Of a stretch of 64,000 nucleotides of DNA, positions 48,939 to 57,517 are shown piece by piece. The position numbers and the translations under genes are program-made. Source of the DNA: JALOKP01 sp963800865 (lineage in GTDB: Bacteria; Acidobacteriota; Polarisedimenticolia; J045); assembly GCA_963800865.1 (NCBI GenBank), contig CAWDCL010000004.1, positions 2,108,001-2,172,000 of the forward strand, in the 5' to 3' direction. Below the pieces are notes generated by a model. It was given only the letters and a program-made list of their open reading frames with translations. It was not told the origin of the DNA and made no database searches. Position 1 is the stretch's first letter; each line of letters starts with the position of its first letter.

Positions 48939-49055
48939 CTAGCTCTGGACCGGCCCGTCGGCGCAGGCGGTCGCGTCGGCCTTGGCGCAGCCCACCGCCC
49001 GAGCCTCCACCTTCTCCACGTAGAGAACGCGGGGCTTCTCGTAGACCTTCTTCAT
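48939..49055 (-). CDS. Candidate RiPP precursor peptide, 38 residues
   Basis: A 38-residue peptide right after a radical SAM maturase gene. It starts MKKVYEKPRV: Tyr5 and Pro8 form a YxxP motif like the one RRE domains recognise in lasso-type leaders. A Lys/Glu-rich leader follows (VEKVEARAVG, ending about residue 22), then a core with Cys23 and Cys31 separated by AKADATA, and the C-terminus ADGPVQS ending in Ser38. Ribosome binding site GGGAGGATTTTC sits well before the ATG at 49055. Too short for most gene callers; support comes from the context, the ribosome binding site, the leader/core layout and the terminator. Likely product: a thioether- or otherwise cross-linked peptide. Not a family I recognise. 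Confidence 0.75.
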   Translation of the reverse strand: MKKVYEKPRVLYVEKVEARAVGCAKADATACADGPVQS

Positions 49056-49121
49056 GAAAATCCTCCCTGCAGGGTGCCGGGATTCCCTCCCGGCGGTTCG
49101 TGGTGCGGGTCCCGTCTCGTT

Positions 49122-49146
49122 CCAAGCCTGTCCGGAACAAGCTTGG
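49122..49146 (-). other. Hairpin in the maturase-precursor gap
   Basis: Inverted repeat CCAAGC ... GCTTGG with an inner TGT ... ACA pair, about 30 bases after the maturase stop. It could act as an RNA processing or stability hairpin that lets the precursor be made in excess over the enzyme; this role is a guess. A second small hairpin (CCGGGA ... TCCCGG) lies at 49077-49093. Confidence 0.4.
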
Positions 49147-49174
49147 GGCGGGATGTCATCAGGTCGGGTGTGAT

Positions 49175-50275
49175 TTACGCTGGATTCCCGTCCGTCGCAA
49201 CTGTTTCTCCCTCGACAGTCTCGTGACGCGGTCCGCGGAGCCGCCGGAAGGCCTCCAGCTTGACCAGGCCGGAGACGCGGGCGGCCCCGTAGAAGGCGTA
49301 CGGGTCCCCGGTCTCCTTCTCGGCGACGGCCGGGCAGAAGGCCGCGAACCCCCCCTCCTCGTGGGGCGCCAGCGTCGAACGCGGGACCTCGTCGGCCACC
49401 TTCCGGACGTAGTCCAGCGTCTCGTTCGCGCCCGCCTTCCCCTGCCAGACGGCGGCGAAGTCCTCGACCTCGAGGATGTTGCAGACCCGCCGGCGCCAGG
49501 CGATGCACGGGAAGACGTCCCCGTAGGGGTCGATCGTGACCGTCGTCCGGCCGGTGCCGCAGTTCTGCTTCATCTTCTCGACCGGCCGCGGGTTGAGGCC
49601 GCGCCGGCCCAGCCGCACCTGGTCGGCGATGAACGCGATCAGGAACTCCTGGTCCGCGGCCAGCGAGAGCGGGCTCAGGTCGCCGTCGTCGGTCGGAGTG
49701 ATGTTGGTGTCGTAGGTCACCTTGTAGCCGAACCGGTCGCCGATCTCGTCCACCGCCCGCAGTTCGCGCTGGTTCAGGCGCGTGATCGGCGTCTTCAGCG
49801 TGACCTTCACGCCGATCGCCGAGAGGTTTGCGAGGGCTTCCATCAGGCGATCGAACGAGCCGTGGATCCCGGTCAGACGATCGTGCGTCGCGGCCCGCGC
49901 GCCGTGCAGGCTGATCTCGGTGTCGAACGGCGCCAGCTCGGCATAGCGCTCGGCCTTCGCCCGATCCGCCAGCAGGACGCCGTTGGTGTAGACCTTCAGG
50001 ACCAGGCCGCGCTCCCGCACCCCGGCCGCGATGCTCCAGAAGTCGCGGTGCACGAACGGCTCACCGCCCGTCAGCGTGATCGTGAAGGTACCGGCAGCCT
50101 GCAGCCGGTCGAGCGCAGCAAGCCACTGCGTCCCGTCCATCTCCGGGCGCTGCTTCGGTGCGTTGTAGCAGAACGAGCAGAGCAGGTTGCACTTGTACGT
50201 CAGCTCGAGCTGGGCGGTGATCGGCCGCGACTGCTCGTAGGCCCGCTCGATCAGGGTGCTGACGGTGATGCTCAC
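49175..50275 (-). CDS. Radical SAM/SPASM-type peptide maturase
   Basis: 366 residues. The [4Fe-4S]-SAM site is Cys29-x3-Cys33-x2-Cys36 in YKCNLLCSFCYN, followed by TLTGGEPFVHRDFWSI and SLHGARAATHDRLTG. The C-terminal SPASM-like part has Cys239 (NCGTGRTTVTIDPYGDVFPC), Cys257, Cys265 (RRVCNILEV) and Cys314 (FAAFCPAVAEKETGDPYAFY). This is fewer cysteines than a full two-cluster SPASM, suggesting one auxiliary cluster. Its family modifies ribosomal peptides by C-S, C-C or similar bonds. The GTG start has GAGGAG upstream. Lies 45 bases after the PqqD-like gene and 119 bases before the peptide. Confidence 0.9.
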   Translation of the reverse strand: MSITVSTLIERAYEQSRPITAQLELTYKCNLLCSFCYNAPKQRPEMDGTQWLAALDRLQAAGTFTITLTGGEPFVHRDFWSIAAGVRERGLVLKVYTNGVLLADRAKAERYAELAPFDTEISLHGARAATHDRLTGIHGSFDRLMEALANLSAIGVKVTLKTPITRLNQRELRAVDEIGDRFGYKVTYDTNITPTDDGDLSPLSLAADQEFLIAFIADQVRLGRRGLNPRPVEKMKQNCGTGRTTVTIDPYGDVFPCIAWRRRVCNILEVEDFAAVWQGKAGANETLDYVRKVADEVPRSTLAPHEEGGFAAFCPAVAEKETGDPYAFYGAARVSGLVKLEAFRRLRGPRHETVEGETVATDGNPA

Positions 50276-50320
50276 GGCGGGGCTCCTCGTCGCGCGGGCG
50301 CGGGGGCGGAGGGGGTGGAG

Positions 50321-50629
50321 TCAGGCGTGAGGCAGGCGCTCGATGGCGCCGTGCTGTTCCAGTTCGGCAAGGGCGGCGGCGATGTCGGCTGCGAGAACGT
50401 CCGCCGCGGGGGCGTCGTATTCCTCGGCGAAGGCCGCGGCGAGCTCGGCGACGGAGCGGCGCCCGTCGACGAGTTGAAGCAGGCGCAGGCTGGTCCCGTT
50501 GAGGACGATCTGGAGCGACTGGCGCGGCACGACCAGCAGCCCCTCCCCCCCGAAGTCCTGGAAGGAGATGTCTCGCCGGCGGGAGTAGACCAGCGTCGCG
50601 GCGTCCTGGGTCGGGAGGGGATCGGTCAT
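50321..50629 (-). CDS. PqqD-like peptide chaperone (RRE domain)
   Basis: 102 residues of winged-helix PqqD/RRE type: an N-terminal beta region (VYSRRRDISFQDFGGEGLLV) then LQIVLNGTSLRLLQLVDGRR, SVAELAAAFAEEYDAP and a C-terminal helix LAELEQHGAIERLPHA. These domains bind the leader of a RiPP precursor and present it to the maturase. First gene of the operon, with an ATG at 50629 about 13 bases after the predicted transcription start. A partner for the YxxP leader of the 38-residue peptide. Confidence 0.88.
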   Translation of the reverse strand: MTDPLPTQDAATLVYSRRRDISFQDFGGEGLLVVPRQSLQIVLNGTSLRLLQLVDGRRSVAELAAAFAEEYDAPAADVLAADIAAALAELEQHGAIERLPHA

Positions 50630-50648
50630 CGGGTCCTCGTGCCGGCGG

Positions 50649-50678
50649 AGTATACGGCGGCCCTTCCGAGTCAAACAA
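50649..50678 (-). promoter_or_regulatory. Sigma-70-type promoter of the RiPP operon
   Basis: Minus strand: -35 TTGTTT (50673-50678), an 18-base spacer, -10 TATACT (50649-50654). It gives a very short leader before the PqqD-like ATG and lies between that gene and the stop of the phosphodiesterase gene. The best promoter match I saw in the window. Confidence 0.65.
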
Positions 50679-50717
50679 GAAAACGGTTTCCAGATTAGGG
50701 GTTCGACGGCGCCGCGC

Positions 50718-52566
50718 CTAGCGGGCGTCGACGTACCCCAGGCTCCGCAGCCGCTCGAGGACGTCCGCCTCGAGCGCCCCGCCGGCCGCCGCCCCGGAGG
50801 GCGCTGCCACGTGGGCGCGGGTCCGTCGCGGGAGGTCCGGCCAGTGCCCGGGGTCCCGCCGCCTCCCCGCAGATCCGCGCGTCGATCGTGAAGCCCGCCG
50901 CCGCGAGGAAGGTCGCGGCGACCTGATCCAGCCCGACCGGGGACGGCAGGGCGCCCGCCGCGGGCGGCCAGGCCGCGAAGCCCCGCTCCCATCCTCCCGC
51001 TCGACCCGGCCAGCCGACGACCGTCACCGCGGCGCTGCCTCCGACCACGCGGGCCAACTCGCCGTCGACGAGCGCCGCGTGGCCGCGCACGGCGGCCAGC
51101 ATCTCGAACAGGTCCTTCCCCTCGTGGCGATAGCGCTCGCGCAGGATGTCGAGCCCCGGCAGGTAGACCGCCGCGACCGCCACCGCCGGATCGCGCAGCG
51201 CATCCTCCAGCGCGTGCAGGGCGAAGAGATCGGTCACCAGGGCCTCGCGGGCCGCGACCGCTGCGGCATCGCGCGTCTCACCCGGCGGGCCGGCTTGTGC
51301 TTCCGCCGCCGCCAGCCAGGCCGCGGCGCGCGCCTCGCCCCACGACGGGGGGAAGATCGCCTCGGGCGCGCCGCGCCCGCGCCGGGCCGCAACGAGCGCC
51401 CCCTCGCTGGCGACGTAGCCACCGGCGGCACCCGGCGAGACGGCAGGCCAGGTCCCCCACCACTGCACGAGCGCCGTCTTGCGGGCGTCCGCCGTCACCT
51501 CCCAGAAGGCCGGGACGCCGCGCACGCCGGTCCGCACCGCGCGCTGCTCGGTCGGCAGCAGGCGGGTCAGCAGGTCCATCGGCCCGGCCGCGACACCTCG
51601 GCCGATCGCCGGCGCGCTCGCCCCGGGAAGGCCGCGCAGGCTGGCCCCGGAAACGCCGTGCACCGCGCTCGGGCAGCCGGTGGCGATCGTGGTCCAGACC
51701 GCGACCGGGTCGCTCTCGGCACCCGCCCGGAGGACCGACACCGCGCCGTCGCCCAGCCGCGCGGCGAGCCACGGGGTGACCCCCTCGCGCGCCAGCCCGC
51801 GCGCGGCTTCCAGCGACAATCCGTCCCATCCGACGAGGATCGATCGCGCCGGGGCCCCGGCACTCACCGCGACTGGCTCCCCGCTCCCCTCGCCGGCGCT
51901 GGTCGCGACCGCCGCAAGCCCCGCCAGGGCCGCGAGCACCATCGCCATCCCGAGAGTCAGCAGCGCGGCGCGCGGCGGCGCACGACGCGGGGCGCGCCCG
52001 GTGGCGATGGCCGCCTGCACGAGCGCCGCCGCCGACACGACGCGCCCGGCGAAGCCGGCCCCCACCGCCAGCAGGAGCAGCGACAGCACGCTGGCCCACG
52101 AGCGGGGCCCGCCCGCGCGGGCCCACCAGACGCCGAGGTACAGCGCAAGCGCACCGGCCACCGCCAGCCCCGCCGCGAGCGACGCGCGCCGCGGCGACAG
52201 CCCGCCACGGGCGCGCTCGTAGGCCCGGATCACGAGCCCTGCGATCGCCTCGGCGAGCGCGACGAAGATCCCCATGACGACCGCGAACAGGAGCGCGTAG
52301 AGCACGCCGTCGGGCCACCAGGGGACGAGCCCCCGGCTCTCGCGGACCAGCACCAGCGCGAGCAGGATCCCCAGCGGCGGCCCGGCGACCAGTCCACCCA
52401 GGAGTGCCGTCAGCCAGCCCCCGCGCCCGCTGAAGAAGAGCCGCTCGAGCGGCGCCTCCAGGTAGCCGCGCTCGCGCAGCGCATCGCGGACCGCGTCGTA
52501 GCCGCGCGGGTCGGTCGCGGGCGACGACGCGTCGGTCGGTCCCGGCGGAGGCGGCGGCGCGCTCAA
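50718..52566 (-). CDS. Membrane-anchored type I phosphodiesterase/nucleotide pyrophosphatase-like protein (one frameshift)
   Basis: About 615 residues. Six or so membrane spans in the first 240 residues (GVLYALLFAVVMGIFVALAE). An alkaline-phosphatase-superfamily domain follows: ILVGWDGLSLEAARGLAREG, then VWTTIATGCPSAVHGVSG with Thr at the nucleophile position, and PTVVGWPG-type late segments. The end LERLRSLGYVDAR resembles the sulfatase-like proteins of the window. Frames join if one base is removed near 50856. TTG start at 52566 overlaps the polyprenyl synthase stop (TTGA), so they are coupled. Substrate unknown; a lipid-linked phosphate ester would suit the topology. Confidence 0.72.
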
Positions 52567-53448
52567 CGCTCCCTCGTCGCGACGGTGCGCGCGATCGCCT
52601 CGAGCACTTCCCCGCGCCGGCCCAGCGGCACCAGGCTGCGTGCGGCGGTGTCGAGCAGGTCGGCGGCGAGTTGCCGCGCCCCCTCCACGCCGGCGAAGCT
52701 GACGAAGCTCGCCCCCGACTCGTCGAGGCCGACGTCCTTGCCGGTCTTGTCCGGATCGCCGACCACATCGAGCAGGTCGTCGGTGATCTGGAACGCCAGG
52801 CCGAGGTTCTTGGCGTAGGCCTTCAGCGCCGCCTGCTCGGCCGCGCCGGCTCCGGCCCGCCGCCCGGCCTCGACGGCGCAGGCGATGAACAGGCTGCCGG
52901 TCTTCAACGCGTGGATCCGCTCCAGTTCCTCGAATCCCGGCGCGGCCCCGCGGGCCATCAGGTCCAGCGCTTCCCCGGCGACCATGCCGCTCTCGCCGAC
53001 CGCTTCCGCCAGCAGCTGCACCGTCCCCACCGCGTCGTCCGGTCCCATCATCCGCGGGCGGGAGCAGCGCGCGACGTGGCGATAGGCGCCCGACAGCAGC
53101 GCCACCGCGGCGAGGATCGAGGTCGCCTCGCCGAAGACGCGGTGGCTCGTCGGTGCGCCGCGCCGTCGCAGCGCGTTGTCGAACGACGGCAGGTCGTCGA
53201 GGATCAGCGACGAGGCGTGGATCATCTCGACGGCGACGCCCAGCGGCAGCACGTCCTTCTCGCGGCCGCCGTAGGCCTCGGAGACCGCGAGGCAGACGAT
53301 CGCCCGGAGCCGCTTGCCGGGCAGCATGAGCGTGTAGCGCATCGCCTCGACCAGGCGTCCCGGGTCGGGGTGGCGCGGGGGAAGCGCGTCTTCGAGCGCC
53401 GAACTCCACGCGCCGCCGCCGGTCGGCCAGATAGGCGTTGAGATCCAA
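52563..53448 (-). CDS. ispA: Short-chain polyprenyl diphosphate synthase (one frameshift)
   Basis: Condenses isopentenyl diphosphate with allylic diphosphates to farnesyl or geranylgeranyl diphosphate. About 294 residues. First aspartate-rich motif in LILDDLPSFDN (the DDxxxxD form typical of bacterial farnesyl-PP synthase), second in FQITDDLLDVVGD; LPGKRLRAIVCL and KTGSLFIACAVEAG are also family blocks. A TTG start at 53448 gives DLNAYLADRRRRVE, joined to SALEDALPP by deleting one base near 53402. Chain length is not certain, so the symbol is tentative. Coupled to the phosphodiesterase gene. Confidence 0.85.
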
Positions 53449-53535
53449 CCCGTTGCTCCCGCTCGCGTCCTGCCCTGCCCCGAGGGGCCCGATGATGGCC
53501 CGACGCCGCGCGCCGGGCCACCCGGAGAGGGGGCG

Positions 53536-54743
53536 ATGCGCTCGCCGCCCCTCGTTCCTACATTAGGTCTCGTGGGGAAGGGCAACCGCGAACGCCGCCA
53601 GACCGCGGCAGCCTGGCTGGTGGCCGGGCTGGCGCTCGGGGCCGCGGCGCTGGCGCTGAGCCCGTGGATCTCGTGGCGCTTCACGATCGCGCCGTTCCGG
53701 CTCGGCGGCGGGGGGGACGACGAGCGGTCGGGATTCCGGGCGGTCCAGGCCGCCCCGGCCCAGCGCGATCCCGACCCTTCGGAGCTGGTATCGGTCGATG
53801 CCGCGGGGAGCGAGATCTCGGCCGCGGCGGGAGGTCGCATCGACGCCCCCGCGGGTGCGGCCCGGCTGGCCCTGCCTCCCGGTGCGCTCTCGGCTGACGC
53901 GCGGGTCGAGGTCGCGCGCCTCGCCGAGCCCGATCCGCTCGGAGGCGGCGCTTCGGTCGATCTGCAGCCGGACGGCCTCGTGCTGCGCGCCCCGGCCCGG
54001 CTGGAACTGCCCCTGCCGGCCGGCTTCGCGCCCGAGCAGCTGGAGATCGCCACGTTCGACGCGGACCGCAATCGTTGGGAGCCCGAGCCGCGGCAGGGGT
54101 TCGATCCCGCCGGCGGCCGGCTGGTGGCCGAGATCGCGCACTTCTCGTTCCGCCGCGTGCGCATCCGCCCGGGGATGAGTTTCCCCTACGATCCCAAGCG
54201 CAGCGGCGCGACCTTCGCGCTCTCCGACGACCTCGACCAGAGCTACGAGAAACTCGTCGACGGGCGCTGGGTCGCGGTCGGGCGGCGCTCGACCGAGTAC
54301 CGCGAGCTGGTGTCGGCGGGGCGCGGGGGCCGCCACGCGCTGATCGCCGCCGGGCGGCTGCGCGCGGTGGCGGGCCCGCCGACCGCGCGAGCGATCGTCG
54401 ACGACGATCGGGTCACGGCCAGCCTGCCGGCGGGAGTGCCCGAGGGGCGAACCGGATGGGTGCGCGTGACGGCGCTCGACGAGCGCGGCCGCCCCACGCC
54501 ACGCACCGTCGTCGCGAAGGTCATCGGTGAGACGCCGCCCGCGCTGGTGCAGTCGGGGCTGTCGGTGCGGTTAGCCGGGCGGCGATGGAGCAGCTGGGGC
54601 TCGTCTTCGGGGTCGACTTCGGCGTCGACCGTGAGGCGACGGACCAGGGCTGGATCCGCTACACGGCCTCCGCGGACGGCGTGGCGATGTACCGGGTGAC
54701 GGTCCAGCTGGAACCCGTGGCGGCGCCGGCGCGGCCGTCGTAG
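53536..54743 (+). CDS. Membrane-anchored protein with ZU5-like domain (one frameshift)
   Basis: About 400 residues. One N-terminal membrane segment (AAAWLVAGLALGAAALALSP). A domain reading GGRIDAPAGAARLALPPGAL, then APARLELPLPAGF, has the ZU5 pattern of a Gly-rich start, LPPGAL and a later LELP strand; two or three beta-rich modules follow. The C-terminus needs one base restored near 54573 to give VSRAAMEQLGLVFGVDFGV and a stop at 54741. ATG at 53536 follows GGAGAGGGGG; a GTG at 53572 is an alternative. The stop abuts the stop of the convergent HprK-like gene. Confidence 0.65.
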
Positions 54744-55691
54744 TCAGAGCGCGTCGACCAGGTCCCAGAAGCGCCGACTGCGCGTGAAGTGCAGGTCGTA
54801 GACGGGGACCCGATCGCAGAGCCGGGCAACGAGCGCCGTCAACCCCTCGTGCGACAGCCCCAGCTCGTGAACGAACGGAATGCTGGCGGAGACCGTGGCG
54901 ATCGCGCGCGCGAGACCAAGGCGCTCCAGGCGATCCTCGGTGGCCTGGCGCAGGCGGAAAGCGCCGCCGAGCGGGAAGCAGCCGCGCGTGCGCTCGGCCG
55001 GCGGGAAGAGGCCGTAGAACGGCACGGCGTGCGCGGCCGGCTCGTCGCGCGAGACGTCGATCAGCACCATGTCGTCGGAGAGCGCCCTTCGCGGTTCCGA
55101 CATCGCGGTCGCCGTGCTCTTCCCGGCCCCCGACGGGCCGAAGAACAGGACGCAGCGGTCGCCGGCCAGGATCCCGCTGGTGTGCATCAGGAAGCAGCCG
55201 CGCTCGATCGAGAGCAACTGCCCCGCGACGCGCAGGTAGTTCTCGAGCGACATCCGAAAGCGCGTAAAGACCCGGTCGGTCAGGACCACCTCGCCGGTAC
55301 CGGCCGCCACGTCGAGCCAGCCGTCCTGCCAGTGGGAGCGCACTCGGTACCGGCCCGCCGCCTGGCGCTCGACTTCGATCTCGGTGGCCCCGCCCGGCGG
55401 AGGCAGCGGCACGAAGACGCCCGTCCCCTCGCGACAGGTCACGACCAGGTCGGCGCGGCGTGCCGGGTCCGCGGGCTCGGCAAACGGCAGATACTGCGGT
55501 GCGACGAAGCCATCCCAGGTCGCCGGCAGGCCGAGCACGCGCACCACGAGCGGGCCGAGTGGGAGGTCGAAGTCGACGCGGCCGGGCGCGACGGGGGCGC
55601 GCAGCGTCGCGGGGCTCTCGTGGCTTGGTTCGTGCGGAGGCATTCGGGATCCGAGGGCTCTCGTGCGGCCGGCGCGGACTGTATCACGCAC
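54744..55691 (-). CDS. HprK-like serine kinase domain protein
   Basis: 315 residues. An N-terminal region of about 170 residues (SLENYLRVAGQLLSIERGCF near its end) precedes a kinase core with P-loop VLFFGPSGAGKSTATA, ALSDDMVLIDVSRDEP, PFYGLFPP and a late FPLGGAFRL, typical of HPr kinase/phosphorylase relatives. Homologues of this kind occur in RiPP clusters and, in some lasso-peptide pathways (PadeK/ThcoK), phosphorylate the precursor's C-terminal Ser. The nearby 38-residue peptide ends in Ser, but the gene is 4 kb from that operon and separately arranged. GTG at 55691 overlaps the uvrC stop; ATG at 55643 is possible. Confidence 0.75.
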   Translation of the reverse strand: MRDTVRAGRTRALGSRMPPHEPSHESPATLRAPVAPGRVDFDLPLGPLVVRVLGLPATWDGFVAPQYLPFAEPADPARRADLVVTCREGTGVFVPLPPPGGATEIEVERQAAGRYRVRSHWQDGWLDVAAGTGEVVLTDRVFTRFRMSLENYLRVAGQLLSIERGCFLMHTSGILAGDRCVLFFGPSGAGKSTATAMSEPRRALSDDMVLIDVSRDEPAAHAVPFYGLFPPAERTRGCFPLGGAFRLRQATEDRLERLGLARAIATVSASIPFVHELGLSHEGLTALVARLCDRVPVYDLHFTRSRRFWDLVDAL

Positions 55692-57516
55692 CCCGCTCGC
55701 CTTCCGCCGGAGCAGACTGCCGCCCCCCCAGCGCCTCCCGCACCTTCCGCGCCCGCGCCTTCCCGACCGCCGCCGCCAGCGCCTCCTCGCTCGCCGCCTT
55801 GACCCCGTCGAGCGACCCGAACTGCTCCAGCAGCCGCCGCGCGGTCAGCGCGCCGATCCCCGGCAGCTCGGTCAGTTCGCTCTGGAAGGTCCGCTTGCTG
55901 CGCGCCGCGCGGTGGTGCTTGACGGCGAAGCGGTGAGCCTCGTCGCGGATCTGCTGGACCAGGTGCAGCGCCGGGTCGCCGCGCTCGAGCAGGATCGGCT
56001 CGCCGCGCCCCTCGAGGAAGATCTCCTCCTCGCGCTTGGCGAGCGAGATGATCGGCAGGCTGCCCAGGCCCAGTTCGCCGAGCGCCGCGATCGCGGCCCC
56101 CAGCTGCCCCTTGCCGCCGTCGATCAGCACCAGGTCCGGCAGGCGCTTCCCTTCGCGCTGGATCCGGGCGTAGCGCCGGCCGACGACCTCGCGCATCGCC
56201 TGGTAGTCGTCGCCCGCCGCCGCGGTGCGCACCTTGAAGATCCGGTAGTCGGCCTTCTTCGGCTTGCCGCCCTCGAACGCGACCATCGAAGCCCGCGGCT
56301 CCGTCCCGTGGAGGTGGCTGACATCGAACCCCTCGATCCGGAACGGCGGCTCGTCGAGCCCCAGCACGTCGCGCAGCTCCTCGAGCATCTGCACGCCGTG
56401 GACGTGGGTCGTGCGGAAGCGGGCCTCGAAGGCCAGCTTGGCGTTCTGGGCGACCAGGTCGAGAAAGCGCCGCTTGTCCCCCTGCACCGGGGCCCGCAGC
56501 ACCACCTTCCCCCCGCGCCGCCCGCGCAGGAACTCCTCGATCAGCGCCGCCTCGCGCGGCAGCCGCGGCAGGACGATCTCCGGCGCCGGCTCCTGGTCGG
56601 CGTAGAACTGCGGCAGGATCGCGTCGTAGAACGCTTCCGGCCCCGGGGCGTCGGCCAGCGTGAACTCGCGCCGGCCGAGGATCCTCCCCTCACGCATCCG
56701 GAACAGCTCGACCGCCGCGCGATCCCCCTCGCGGTACTCGGCCCAGAAGTCGATCGCTTCCAGCCCGACGGAGGTCATCTGCTGGCGCGCGGCGAGCGTC
56801 TCGAGCGCCCCGAGCATGTCCCGGTAGCGCGCCGCGCGCTCGAACTCCAGCGCGGCGGACGCGGCCGCCATGCGCTCCTCCAGGACCGCCCGCAGCTCGG
56901 CGTCGCGCCCCTCGAGGAACAGCTTCGCCTGCTGGACCTGCTCGCGGTACTGGGCCGGGTCGGCGTGTCCGGCGCACGGGGCCAGGCACTGGTCCATGTG
57001 GTAGAGCAGGCAGGGCCGCTGCTTGCCGTCGAAGCGCAGGTAGCAGTTCGCGACCTGGAAGAAGCGCGGGATCATCCGCAGCGTGCGCCGTGCGGCGCTG
57101 GCCGGCAGGAACGGGCCGAAGTAGAGCTGGCCGTCCGTCCGCGGCCGGCGGACCAGCACGACGCGCGGGAACTCGTCCTTCACCGTCAGCTTGAGGTAGG
57201 GGAAGTTCTTGTCGTCGCGGAGCAGGACGTTGTAGGGCGGGCGGTGCTCCTTGATCAGGTTGTTCTCGAGGATCAGCGCCTCGACCTCGCTGCGGGTGAC
57301 GATCACGTCGAGATCGCGGACCTGCTCGACCATCGCCGCGATCCGCACCTCGTGCTTCGCGGCCTCCTGGAAGTAGCTCCGCACGCGGCTCTTCAGGGAC
57401 AGCGCCTTGCCGACGTAGAGGATCTTCCCCGCCCCGTCCCAGTAGCGGTAGACGCCGGGCTGCTCGGGCAGGCGGCCGAGCGCCTCGGCCAGGCGGGCCG
57501 GGAGGTCCTCGCGCAC
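55684..57516 (-). CDS. uvrC: Excinuclease ABC subunit C
   Basis: Dual-incision nuclease of nucleotide excision repair. 610 residues. N-terminal GIY-YIG domain (PGVYRYWDGAGKILYVGKA, ENNLIKEHRPPYNVLLRDDK), a cysteine-rich segment (RPCLLYHMDQCLAPCAG), UVR domain, the RNase H-like C-terminal nuclease with EGFDVSHLHGTEP and VLIDGGKGQL, then tandem helix-hairpin-helix (TELPGIGALTARRLLEQFG). GTG start one base after the uvrB stop, forming uvrB-uvrC. Unbroken frame. Confidence 0.96.
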   Translation of the reverse strand: MREDLPARLAEALGRLPEQPGVYRYWDGAGKILYVGKALSLKSRVRSYFQEAAKHEVRIAAMVEQVRDLDVIVTRSEVEALILENNLIKEHRPPYNVLLRDDKNFPYLKLTVKDEFPRVVLVRRPRTDGQLYFGPFLPASAARRTLRMIPRFFQVANCYLRFDGKQRPCLLYHMDQCLAPCAGHADPAQYREQVQQAKLFLEGRDAELRAVLEERMAAASAALEFERAARYRDMLGALETLAARQQMTSVGLEAIDFWAEYREGDRAAVELFRMREGRILGRREFTLADAPGPEAFYDAILPQFYADQEPAPEIVLPRLPREAALIEEFLRGRRGGKVVLRAPVQGDKRRFLDLVAQNAKLAFEARFRTTHVHGVQMLEELRDVLGLDEPPFRIEGFDVSHLHGTEPRASMVAFEGGKPKKADYRIFKVRTAAAGDDYQAMREVVGRRYARIQREGKRLPDLVLIDGGKGQLGAAIAALGELGLGSLPIISLAKREEEIFLEGRGEPILLERGDPALHLVQQIRDEAHRFAVKHHRAARSKRTFQSELTELPGIGALTARRLLEQFGSLDGVKAASEEALAAAVGKARARKVREALGGRQSAPAEGERGA

Positions 57517-57517
57517 C

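Noticed and set aside
48939..49508. A longer reading of the 38-residue peptide, extending upstream in the same frame into the maturase region
   Set aside because: The extension is antisense-free but overlaps the maturase in another frame; the ATG at 49055 has a proper ribosome binding site and a leader-like start.
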